Below, one piece after another: positions 22,697-31,771 of a stretch of DNA of 64,000 nucleotides. The position numbers and the translations under genes were made by a program. Under the pieces are notes generated by a model. It did no database searches, had not been told where the DNA came from, and saw only the letters and a list, made by a program, of their open reading frames with translations. This DNA is from Brachionus rotundiformis (lineage: Eukaryota; Rotifera; Eurotatoria; Ploima; Brachionidae). Location of the stretch: positions 1,462,961 to 1,526,960 of the forward strand of contig JAESIW010000203.1 in the NCBI GenBank assembly GCA_016802295.1. Reading direction: 5' to 3'. Positions within the stretch are counted from its first letter, which is position 1, and each line of letters begins with the position of its first letter.

Positions 22697-24898
22697 TTAG
22701 CATTTAAAATGTATTAACTTAGTAATTAAAATTGAAAAGAAATGATTTAATTTATCTTTGAAAAAACTATTCATATTATAAAATATGACTGTCGAATAGC
22801 AGCATGTCATTAAGAAACACATATTGCCAAATTCAGTGTAGTTGTTACAAGTTTTCAGATAATTTGTGCACAATTTACCATCCAGTCTTTGTCTAAAAAC
22901 AAAAAAAGAGGAACTAAATTCGCCAAGTCGGAAAAACAAAACCATCAAAAGGTTAAAAAATAGGCTGAAAGAAACCCTTATTTCAGTTTTTTTAATCTGT
23001 TGTAGATTTTCTTTTCTTTTCTTTTTCCCATTTAGTACCATGTTTATTGTTTTTTTTTGCAATAAGGCTTTATGAAATTTGATGTAAAATATTGCATCAC
23101 ATATGGTCAAGGCGACAATGAACATAACATCGTTGACACAAAAATAAAGTATATAATAATAGTAGTACAGATTGTATATAAATGGTTTATTAAGGCCTGA
23201 ATTCGGAATTACTATTAAATGTCGTGATGGGTATCCAATTTGGTCAGAAAAATTTTTTTCAAATAGATCTTCATTTATGTTGTTCACAAACAACTGGTCC
23301 ACATTAGACGCAATGATCAAAACAATTGTCAATATTTTTGGTGCCAATTTAGTTGCCAAATTAGCTCTTTTTACTTTAATTTTGCTTCTGATACCTTTCT
23401 GTCTGGTTATGGCTATCTTAAGGCAAAAAATGTTTGCCAGAATTTTAATTATTCTTCCTAAAAAATCAAATGAATAAATATCCAAGTACTGAAATGGTAT
23501 CAGGGTTCTAAATTTGGAACAGTAGATGCCAGAATCGGACACACATGTACTGAACATGTGAATAGAGCTCAAAAAGCAATAAATTGAATTGATAATAGAA
23601 CAAATGAGCATTTGAGTGTGTAGCTTGGTATTTTGTTCATGTAGACTTTTTAGAATTAGTACATTTATCAAATTAGTGATTATGCCCAGAATAGAAAAAA
23701 TAAAAGTAAACAAAATTGATGTAGCATTGAAATATTCAGAAATATAAAGTTGGTCAAATGGATCAGAATTTTGTAATGTGGCAAAATTTTTTTTCTCACA
23801 CGAACGCTCTAACTTGGTAATGTTGCAAAAGCTACCACTAATATTTGAGCATGTTTCTTCCAAATTCCATCCATTTATTCGAGAAAATAGCCAATAAACA
23901 GTACATGAACAATTGTTGTTTGGGATGTATAAATCAAAGTAAATATCTTTGTTTACTGGAATACCAGTGTAAAGACAAAAGTCTTCCAAAGGAAAAAAAT
24001 AGCTTGTTTGTAAATAGAAGTCTATCTTAATTAGCTGTTTGCTTGATCTAACATGTTCAAGCCAGCCAGAATAGCCATTTGTTAGAAGTTTTAGTCGATG
24101 GGTTTGAATTTGAACCGTTTCCAAGCGATCAAGACCTATAAACGTGCTTAAATGAATGTAATCCAGAGATCCGCTTAAAGCAACCATTCTTGTATTTTGA
24201 AAAATGTCTTTCCTAATCAAATCCTGGGACAAATTGAAGCGATAAAAAAACAGATAAAGATTTTCTATAGTGGAGTTTTGACTTTGGTTCAGATTTTTAA
24301 ATGAGATTACATTGCCAAGCAGAAATGAATGTGACAAGCCATAGAATGTCAAGTAGGCTATTTGAGAATTTTGAAAAACAAGTGGACATAATTTTTGTGT
24401 ATAGCTCACCGTATGGGTAAATACAAGGCGGAAGATTGAGCCAAAAAATCTAAACAGATAATGCCTATTCATAGATAGAGATGTACAATCTTTCAGTACT
24501 GAATTGTTAATGTATACGTCTAGTTTAGAATAGGAAAAAGTAATATGGTTGAATTCATTTCCTAGTTGGGTAGCAAAATCGGGAAAGGTGACATCTATCG
24601 CCTTGATATTTGCCAAGTATATCCAAATTTCGGAAGATACAAACTTGCTCAATGGTGATAAGTCAGTTGATAGAACAGTTTTTGTAGAAGGGTTTAAGTA
24701 AATGGCATTTATTAAATCACTTGAGTTGATTGCAAGACAGGAAAAATTTAGGTCTTTAAAATGTCCAATATGAAGTTCTGGACCTAAAAAGCCGTCTTGT
24801 AGATAAAAAAAACGGTGATATTTAGAACAGTGATTGAGCTTTGTTGATTTAAATTTTAAGATAAAAAGATATAAAAATAATAAAAATAATTTCTGCAT
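22697..24898 (-). CDS. seven-transmembrane receptor, rhodopsin-like, with large extracellular domain
   Basis: One exon of 733 residues. A signal peptide (about 1-20) is followed by a 370-residue ectodomain with leucine-rich-repeat-like spacing and a cysteine cluster before the membrane (C308, C330, C332, C350, C358, C367), resembling an LRR cap. Then come seven hydrophobic segments: TM1 about 391-417 (ILGIITNLINVLILKSL, with the N of the TM1 consensus), TM2 about 428-451, TM3 about 475-500, and four more to residue 725. No clear DRY box is visible after TM3; it reads CLKIAITRQKG. The layout recalls LGR-type or lineage-expanded invertebrate GPCRs; ligand unknown. Several N-glycosylation sequons lie in the ectodomain. 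No frameshift is seen, so the gene appears intact. Confidence 0.75.
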   Translation of the reverse strand: MQKLFLLFLYLFILKFKSTKLNHCSKYHRFFYLQDGFLGPELHIGHFKDLNFSCLAINSSDLINAIYLNPSTKTVLSTDLSPLSKFVSSEIWIYLANIKAIDVTFPDFATQLGNEFNHITFSYSKLDVYINNSVLKDCTSLSMNRHYLFRFFGSIFRLVFTHTVSYTQKLCPLVFQNSQIAYLTFYGLSHSFLLGNVISFKNLNQSQNSTIENLYLFFYRFNLSQDLIRKDIFQNTRMVALSGSLDYIHLSTFIGLDRLETVQIQTHRLKLLTNGYSGWLEHVRSSKQLIKIDFYLQTSYFFPLEDFCLYTGIPVNKDIYFDLYIPNNNCSCTVYWLFSRINGWNLEETCSNISGSFCNITKLERSCEKKNFATLQNSDPFDQLYISEYFNATSILFTFIFSILGIITNLINVLILKSLHEQNTKLHTQMLICSIINSIYCFLSSIHMFSTCVSDSGIYCSKFRTLIPFQYLDIYSFDFLGRIIKILANIFCLKIAITRQKGIRSKIKVKRANLATKLAPKILTIVLIIASNVDQLFVNNINEDLFEKNFSDQIGYPSRHLIVIPNSGLNKPFIYNLYYYYYILYFCVNDVMFIVALTICDAIFYIKFHKALLQKKTINMVLNGKKKRKENLQQIKKTEIRVSFSLFFNLLMVLFFRLGEFSSSFFVFRQRLDGKLCTNYLKTCNNYTEFGNMCFLMTCCYSTVIFYNMNSFFKDKLNHFFSILITKLIHFKC

Positions 24899-25397
24899 TT
24901 TTAAATATGTACTTTATTTATGGAAAGAAATTTTTTTTTTTCGTTTTTTGATATTTTTATAGTATGGATAATCAAAATCGAGAGATTCCAGATTTATTGA
25001 ATTTTCAAATTTAAAAAAGATCCAAAGCTAAATTTAATAGATCAAATAGATCATTTTAAATATCATATAACATTTTTTAAGAATATTATCGGATATTTTT
25101 TCTATCGGAGTCTGTGATTTATGATTTAAATTAAAATATAAATAAAATACTTTTCTTATCATTTTTTTTCAAATTTTTTTAATCATTTTTAAATAAAAAA
25201 CTAAATCAAATTTAATTCAAGATGATTTTAATCATCGTTTTTAAAGCCGAATTAGTGTCTTATTATAAATTATTAAGTCACACATAATAGGCTGGGATGA
25301 CAAGCATGTAAGCAATTCTATTCTTCTTTTGAATTAGTAGATGCCGATTTTTAAAAAAATTTATTCTTAATAAAATTATTAAATACAGGAAAAACTA
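24899..25397. other. intergenic, AT-rich
   Basis: Lies between the receptor start and the third kinase fragment. AT-rich homopolymer sequence; no gene or repeat recognised. Confidence 0.3.
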
Positions 25398-26235
25398 GTT
25401 GAGACAATATATTGATAAATTTTATTTTTTTACATTATATTATGTAAAATTTCGAAAGAAAAATGTTTTTTTAAAGGTAAAATTTCTACATGCTAATTTA
25501 TAAAAATAACTCAATTTTTCATAATATTCGAAATAATTTAAAACTTACCCTAACAGGTGTAAAAAATTTTTTTGGAACAAAAAATAAATTTTTGTAATTA
25601 TTTTAATTGAACGCTTCAAAGGCTAAAAAAATTTAGAATCAAATTAAAAATAAAAAAATTTTTGAGTAGCTTATCAAAAGATATTTTTGAAAAAATTAAA
25701 TAAATTTATATAATTTTTTCTATCTAACTAGAGCTTTATTTTAATTATTTAAAAAATTTATAATAATTGATTTTATTAACGGAGATCAAGCATCACACGG
25801 AGATCAAGCAGACCATGTTCTCTGTCCTGGACTATTCCAAATTGTACGAGAACAAGGTCTACATTGACCAATTGTGCTACCTTAATCTGCTCATTCAAGA
25901 CGATTTGAACAACATTTGCTACATTGAGAGTCTGTATCCATCGATTAGGTGCCTTAAAAGTGAACAGGCGTTGTACGCCGACCCAAAGTTTGACTCAACT
26001 GCCAAGACACTGCTCCTCTGGCACAATATAGTCAAAGACCTAATGCTCAAATCGGACCAGCTAGTTTTGTGAATTATTTTTAGATTTAATCTTTGGTTTT
26101 ATGTGACCAACTTATTCATTTAAAAAAAAAATATCTTTATAATGATTTTTATTGTTATTTATTGGTAAATTTAGAGATACATTATTATTACATAAAAAGC
26201 ATTGCTAAAAAATAAATAAATGTTTAAAAGATACT
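25398..26235 (+). pseudogene. truncated third copy of the 5' part of the MAP3K4-like gene
   Basis: 25,398-25,785 resembles the region upstream of kinase copy 2 (39,500-39,950); 25,798-26,066 is nearly identical to the end of exon 1 of both copies; 26,070-26,235 resembles intron 1 of copy 2 (as at 41,340-41,455). The promoter-proximal part and about two thirds of exon 1 are deleted. At the junction CGGAGATCAAGCA occurs twice in a row (25,781-25,812). The splice donor is lost: the copies have TTAGGTTTGTG, this fragment has CTAGTTTTGTG. It has no start and no kinase domain, so it is a pseudogene fragment, closer in its flanks to copy 2. Confidence 0.85.
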
Positions 26236-26414
26236 TTTTTTATTTAAGATTTTTTAAAATTTTTAAAATAATTAAATTAAGCCTTAATTATCTAATTACA
26301 ATATTTTAATATCTAAATATGAAGAAACATCAAAAGTTATGATTATTTTTTTCATTATCTTTTATTAATATTTGAAAAGTAAATTAAAATTTTTTTTTTA
26401 AAATATATATAGCC

Positions 26415-26710
26415 AAAAAATCGAAATCTGTGAGTAGTCTTTAATAAAAACTTTGAAGTAGTCGGCACCTAATAATTCTTGAACTTGTTTCACATTTTTA
26501 GGCTTTTTTCGTTTCACTTTTGTTTGGATTTTTGAAGGATCCATCTCTATCGACGAAGATGTTACCACAAACCTAAAATTTTAGTTGCAAACCAATAGCA
26601 TTTGTCAGGTTTTATTTTAAGTTTGTTGTCCCTTAATGCTTTCGCAACTAGTTTTTGAGTTTAAAAGGATCGATCGGTTTGAGCCGTCAGCTGACCATCT
26701 CATTAATGTA
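26415..26710 (-). mobile_element. Ty3/gypsy reverse-transcriptase C-terminal fragment
   Basis: The minus strand reads, across frameshifts, LKIKPDKCYWFATKILG, then SSIEMDPSKIQT, PKNVKQVQELLG and FKVFIKDYSQIS. This order is the hallmark end of the Ty3/gypsy reverse transcriptase leading into the connection with RNase H. It lies downstream of the integrase piece below, the reverse of the normal pol order, so it is either rearranged or from a second insertion. No LTR was found. Confidence 0.75.
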
Positions 26711-27099
26711 AAAAAGGTAAGTGAAAGCTTTCTTTGGCTTTCCAGAATTTCTAACATTTTGAAGCCTTATCATTTTTTTTGCTTCATTCTAAAATTCATT
26801 TTCAAAAGACCCATTTTGTGTCATTTTAAGTGTCCAAGCTCTTGTATACTAAGTTTTACAAGATAATCTTTCTAAATAGGTACAATAAAAATATCGTCTC
26901 TTTTTTAACAATTGATCAACCTGTTATTAATAACGCTAGCTTATAATTAAGACAAAATGTGAGCTCAGTTGTAAATGTATTCGTCAGCATTTCGAAGCGT
27001 AACATTATATGTAAGAAGTATAATTCTCACTTATCATTTTTATTCTGATTTTCGTCGTCGTAGCAATTAACCTTGAAAAACGGTGAGTTGCGTCCAACT

Positions 27100-27960
27100 A
27101 GGTGTGGCTTTGGTTATTCACGCCTGATATTTTAGCAATTAGAAATATTCCAAGCTTTTTCATAATGCTTTCGGTACCTCCATTTGCTCGCGACTGGTAG
27201 TGTTTGCAAACTGTAGGACCTGTCGCTGGAGCCTTTTTTAGTATTACTATGCGCTTTCCCTTTAAGAGCATACCTTTAGTAACATTCAACTCATGGTAAA
27301 CTTCTTTGTATGTGCCAAGGTGTTTCTGTACCGTTTGCTGACCAGTTCCATTAACTGTTTGAGTTCTGGGTCTTGTTCGGTTGCTAGTTCCACTTCAGCG
27401 TTGATTAGTGCAGACAGTTTAGATTCTTGGGCTGTTGTGTTTAGGTAACCCTCGAGTGCCTGCTCCTTAATTTTGTACTTAAACTCCGATGGTGGTTTCC
27501 CTACTTTCTTGGTTCATGTTGAGGGCTTCGGTTTTTGTTATAGCAGTTGAAAAGTTTTTTGATCGATGACTTTAACGGCTGATCCTGTGTCTACAAGACA
27601 TAAGATGGTTTGTCTATGAACTCGAATGGTTACTCTGACAATTTCATCAATCCCTATCGAGCCGATCAGTTTATGCTTTTCGTCTGATCTGACGGTGCTG
27701 ATGCCGAAGTCTAGTTTTGCGATTTGTTCGCTTGAACTTGACTCTGGCCGCTGCTTGTATGGAATCTAGTTGCTTCTGCTCGCTGAGTACACCCTCGGAA
27801 TACTCTCGCAAAATGATTCATGCGTCTGCAATTTGGACATTCCTTGCCGTTAACTTGACATTTAGATCGCTCTGTCCGCGGTATTCCTCCACAGTAGTTG
27901 CATTTAGCATAGCATTGTTGCTTTTTTGCCTTGAATCAAAATTTCCTATTTATACGAAAC
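27100..27960 (-). mobile_element. Ty3/gypsy fragment: gag zinc knuckle, protease, integrase zinc-binding region
   Basis: Read on the minus strand: a CNYCGG...KCQVNGKECPNCRRMNHFARV zinc-knuckle region (about 27,900-27,790), then an aspartic protease with LCLVDTGSAVKVID (about 27,620-27,570), then a linker ELATEQDPELKQLMELV (about 27,400-27,340), then VTKGMLLKGKRIVI leading into a degraded integrase HHCC region (27,290-27,150). Reverse transcriptase and RNase H are missing between protease and linker. Several frameshifts and stops are present, so the element is dead. Confidence 0.75.
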
Positions 27961-28409
27961 ATTTGTTGAAACTTTCTAATAGAAAAGCCTAGCGAATTTT
28001 TTATCTATTTTTAAAACAGTTCAGAAAAAAAAAATTAGAACAACAACTGAACCAAAAAAAATTTCAAAGAAAAAAAATAAAAAAAGTCAAAAAAACTAAT
28101 ATGAAAAAATAATCTTTTGAAAAATGAACTGATAAAATGTCAATTCCTATTTCCTAAACCCACAAAAAAAATCTGTAAATGTGATTATTAGTGCTTTAAA
28201 GAAAGATAGACTTTTAGAACAAAAATCACTGGAAAAAAAGAAAAAGAAAACTATTTTCTTTATGTTGGAAACATTTTTTTTAAGAAGTTTCCAGTTAATT
28301 ATAATTAACGAAAACGCCTTTTCAAAATATAACCGTGAAAAAACAAAATATTTTAAACAATAAATAAAGAGGGAATATTATTTCAGCACAATCAATTCCT
28401 GATTAGCAC

Positions 28410-30110
28410 AATGAAAAAAACGGTATCCGTTCATTTCGACAAGAATATCTCGACAAATTATATTTCGACAATATAATATTTAGACAAATAATCTTTTTTT
28501 TCGACAAGTATTATTTCGAAAAATAGTATTTAGACATAAGAAATCTCACTTGAATTTTTTTGTACTTTTTTTCAAACATGGATAATTTAATTAATCATTT
28601 CGAAAATCTAAGCTTAAATTTGATTAAATCGTCAAGAAAGAAAAAAGACGGATCTGATAGTTTTTTATTAATCGACGATAATTATTTTGAATATAAAAGT
28701 GGCTATCAATGCAAAGACGGCAAGATAACTTGGAGATGCAACAACACTCAATATCCGAATTGTCTCGGTTCAGTGTCAACCATTGGTCATAAAAAACCAA
28801 TTACAGTTCTACATGAGCATGAGCATAATGAAACTATCAAAACAAAAGTAAAAGAAATAACTTCAAAAATGCGTACACTAGCAGAAACTCAGCCAGATAC
28901 GAAACCGAGAAAAATCATTCTAGAAAGTCAAAAAAATGTAGAAGAAGAAGTAGCATATTTACCAAGTTATAATGCAGCTAGACTAGTTTGTTCGCGTGCT
29001 CGGATTGATCCTTATGCTGAATATGAAATACCAGAGAATTTAAAATTTGTTTTACATGAAAACTTTACAATTACGTCTAAAGGCGACAAGTTTTTAGTTT
29101 TCGATGAAACTATAGATGATAATAACCGTATATTAATATTTTCAACTGAAAGAAACTATCAACTTTTAAGTGATAATAGAAACTGGCTGTGTGATGGAAC
29201 TTTCGATGCCGCTCCTTCAATTTTTAAACAGCTTTTTACATGTCATGTAATTAAAAATGGCAAGAATCTGCCTCTTGTATATGCACTACTTTGTAACAAA
29301 CAACAGGAGACATATCATAAAGTTTTTGAATTTTTAAGCTCAAAAGTATCTTGCGCTCCAGTCAGCGTTACCAGTGATTTTGAATTAGCTATAACAAATT
29401 TTTTTGATGAAGTTTTTCCTACAGCTGAAATTTATGGATGTTTCTTTCATTTAAAAAAGTCGATTTGGAGAAAAATTCAAGAGAATGGACTAAGTGTTGC
29501 TTATTGTGATTTAACTACTGGTGAAAATCTAATTAGACTATATTGTAAAATGTTAGCTTCTTTAGCTTTTGTTCCTCGTGATGACGTAGTTGATGCCTTT
29601 ATTATTATACAAGATGAAGCACCTAAAGAATTGAAAAAACTTTACACTTATATTGAAGAAAATTATATTGGCACGAAAAGAAAAACCAAGGTTCCTAGTC
29701 GAAAAAAACCTAGATTCACCATAGATTGGAATTGCTACGACAGAACTAAAGCTGGTTTACCACGGACCAATAATAATTTGGAAGGGTGGCATAACGGACT
29801 ACAGTCTACTATCAAAAGTCATCCCCACTTGTTGAGCTTGATAGACAGTTTAAAATTGGAACAGGAAAACATGGAAAATAACTATGTTAAATTGTCAACA
29901 GGCATTATAAATAAACGTAAACCAGTCTATGTTCGTTTCGAAGAGCAATTAAGTCAGCTAGTCGATAGTTATAACAAAGAGAAGTTATTTGATTATTTAA
30001 AAAGTATATCTTTATTGATTGATTTTTAATTTAGTATTTTTATTTGTCGAAAATTACCTGTCGAAATATAATTAGTCGAAAAATTCTTGCCGAAATGATA
30101 CATATTCGAA
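28410..30110 (+). mobile_element. MULE-type DNA transposon with inverted ends
   Basis: The ends match in inverted orientation: left TCATTTCGACAAGAATATCT (28431) and CTCGACAAATTATATTTCGA; right, read from the other strand, ATCATTTCGGCAAGAATTTT and CTAATTATATTTCGACAG. The word TTTCGACAA or close variants recurs in both subterminal regions. A single open transposase gene lies between. Exact outer edges and the expected 8-11 bp target duplication were not fixed. Confidence 0.75.
28578..30029 (+). CDS. Mutator-like (MULE) transposase with FLYWCH-type zinc finger
   Basis: An unbroken 483-residue frame from the first ATG. The N-terminus holds a FLYWCH/WRKY-like zinc motif (YQCKDGKITWRC, YPNCLGSV, then LHEHEHNE supplying Cys and His ligands at about 45-85). 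The MULE transposase domain follows: WLCDGTFDAAP (D206), VTSDFELA (D267), GCFFHLKKSIWRK and NNNLEGWHN (E402), giving a plausible DDE triad with the conserved Cys/His helix. The frame has no stop or shift and the inverted ends are preserved, so the element may be recent. A second, heavily broken relative lies at 58.4-59.6 kb. Confidence 0.85.
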   Translation: MDNLINHFENLSLNLIKSSRKKKDGSDSFLLIDDNYFEYKSGYQCKDGKITWRCNNTQYPNCLGSVSTIGHKKPITVLHEHEHNETIKTKVKEITSKMRTLAETQPDTKPRKIILESQKNVEEEVAYLPSYNAARLVCSRARIDPYAEYEIPENLKFVLHENFTITSKGDKFLVFDETIDDNNRILIFSTERNYQLLSDNRNWLCDGTFDAAPSIFKQLFTCHVIKNGKNLPLVYALLCNKQQETYHKVFEFLSSKVSCAPVSVTSDFELAITNFFDEVFPTAEIYGCFFHLKKSIWRKIQENGLSVAYCDLTTGENLIRLYCKMLASLAFVPRDDVVDAFIIIQDEAPKELKKLYTYIEENYIGTKRKTKVPSRKKPRFTIDWNCYDRTKAGLPRTNNNLEGWHNGLQSTIKSHPHLLSLIDSLKLEQENMENNYVKLSTGIINKRKPVYVRFEEQLSQLVDSYNKEKLFDYLKSISLLIDF

Positions 30111-30339
30111 AAAAACATTAAACACAATTCGATTTCTTCTAAGTAGAAAAAATACTTAACACAAAAAAATTGTGCTTGAAAATAATTCTTAAAAGAAGTT
30201 TTTATTCAACACAAAAATATTTACAATAAAGCTTTAAGAAAAGATATTTAAAAAAATTCGTCTCTTGAAAACAATTTTTTCGCATTTTTTGCTCTACCTC
30301 TTTTAAGTTTTTTGACAAATTGGTAATTTTTTTAAACAG

Positions 30340-31120
30340 TTCTTTTAATGCCAATAAATGTGCACAATATCCTGATCTGGTGAAAAACTTATATTTTCTA
30401 GTCGTTGTTGTGATAAAACCAATTGTATAAAGAAAGGGTCTGAGCTAAATCTTAAGTTTCGAAAAAGAACAGCTGACAGCAAAAACCAAATCTTGTCTTG
30501 GCGATGTACTTCATGTAGGACATTTAAGTCGATTTTCAAATGTTGGTCGACTCAGTTGACGATCAAAAAGAGTTAAGCTATGACTGAATTCAATTTACAC
30601 GAGAAACTTAGTGAAGATGTGTGAAAAAGGTTCAATCATATATTCAGATTGCTGGTCATCATATCAGAAAATTAGCAAGTTGAAAGAATTTAAGCACCAA
30701 ACAGTTAATCATACATACAATTTTTTGGATCCTGTAACGGGTGCATGTACCAATTTGATTGAGTGTTTATGGAATGTGTTCAAGCAAAAGTTCAAAGAAA
30801 TCAAAGGTTGCAATAGAGCTTATATTCAATCTAATTTGGACGAATTCGTGTGGGGCTAAAACAATAACGTCAATAATGATCGTATTTCTTGTTATAACTT
30901 AGTTTTGCATGAGATAGCCAGATTGTATAGTCCAGGCAATGAGTATGATTAAATGCATATTTAAGGTTTATTTTACCACTGATTAATTTTTTATATTTAA
31001 GCATTAATAATGTTGAACTTGAATGCAACCAAGTAAATGGAGATATGGACATAGAGGAGGACGATGGCAATGTTTGGTTAAAAGATGATGATGTTGATGA
31101 CAGATTATCTGACAATGGTT
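30340..31120 (+). mobile_element. Merlin (IS1595/ISXO2-like) transposase relic
   Basis: About 30,410-30,540 reads a zinc-ribbon (KKGSELNLKFRKRT, SWRCTSCRTFKSIFKC). About 30,611-30,859 reads the C-terminal DDE region: GSIIYSDCWSSYQKI, HQTVNHTYNFLDP, NLIECLWNVFKQKFK, GCNRAYIQSNLDEFVWG; W-GTG-TAA style nonsense follows. The central catalytic part is deleted. After the stop the frame continues to GNE and a plausible 80-nt intron leads to an acidic tail (NNVELECNQVNGDMDIEEDD). These features match ISXO2-like elements of eukaryotic genomes; this copy is dead. Confidence 0.7.
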
Positions 31121-31210
31121 CGGAAAATCGATTGGTTGTTCTATTTTTGGTTCATTGAAAGGCTCTATTGACCGAGATGATGATTTTGATAAATATGATG
31201 ATGATCCATC

Positions 31211-31591
31211 TTGGCTAAAACAGACACTTTGACTGATAAAGATCGATCAGATGACGATGAAACCCAAGCTGATCTAAACGCCAGTACATCATCAGAAGGT
31301 CATTTGATTGAGGATGAAATATCTGATGTTCAAAAATCCATTAAACCAACTGCAGAGGAAAAAGTACGTGAAATTGACTCAAAATTGAGGAATTTAAATC
31401 TCAGTTCTGTTAGAACCAAAGCTTTGTTGTATGAAAAAGAGCCATTCACACAACCTACTGTTCCCATAGAAACAGAATTACAAATTGGTCATGCTTTAAA
31501 TAAGCATGAAAATCCGTTGCCATGTTCACTATGTAGAAAAATGATGAAAAATGAACGTGGATTAAGCTTCATATCGCAAAAAAAACTTTAA
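31211..31591 (+). CDS. acidic ORF ending in a broken C2H2-like zinc finger
   Basis: 126 codons with an acidic N-terminus and a C-terminal LPCSLCRKMMKNERGL. One base further the alternative frame reads LHIAKK, which would complete a C2H2 finger, so a frameshift probably ended the protein early. The frame opens with TTG, not ATG, and lies directly after the Merlin relic with a similar acidic region before it. It is most likely the tail of a transposon-borne or former host zinc-finger gene. Not a confident functional gene. Confidence 0.35.
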   Translation: MAKTDTLTDKDRSDDDETQADLNASTSSEGHLIEDEISDVQKSIKPTAEEKVREIDSKLRNLNLSSVRTKALLYEKEPFTQPTVPIETELQIGHALNKHENPLPCSLCRKMMKNERGLSFISQKKL

Positions 31592-31771
31592 GATTTCCTT
31601 TTTTTTAAACTTTATTTTGTTTTTTTAATTGAAACTTTGTATTCTATATTTTTGGTCACCAAACTTTAACTTTGCCCAAGTAAAAATTTTGAAGAAATTT
31701 TTATGAAAAAATGTCGAAATTTTGACTTCGAAATTTTTGCGAAGTTTTTGGTTAATAATTTCGAAAAATTT

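Noticed and set aside
28181..28363. 60-codon plus-strand frame before the MULE
   Set aside because: Low-complexity K/F-rich translation of AT-rich DNA without ATG context or similarity.
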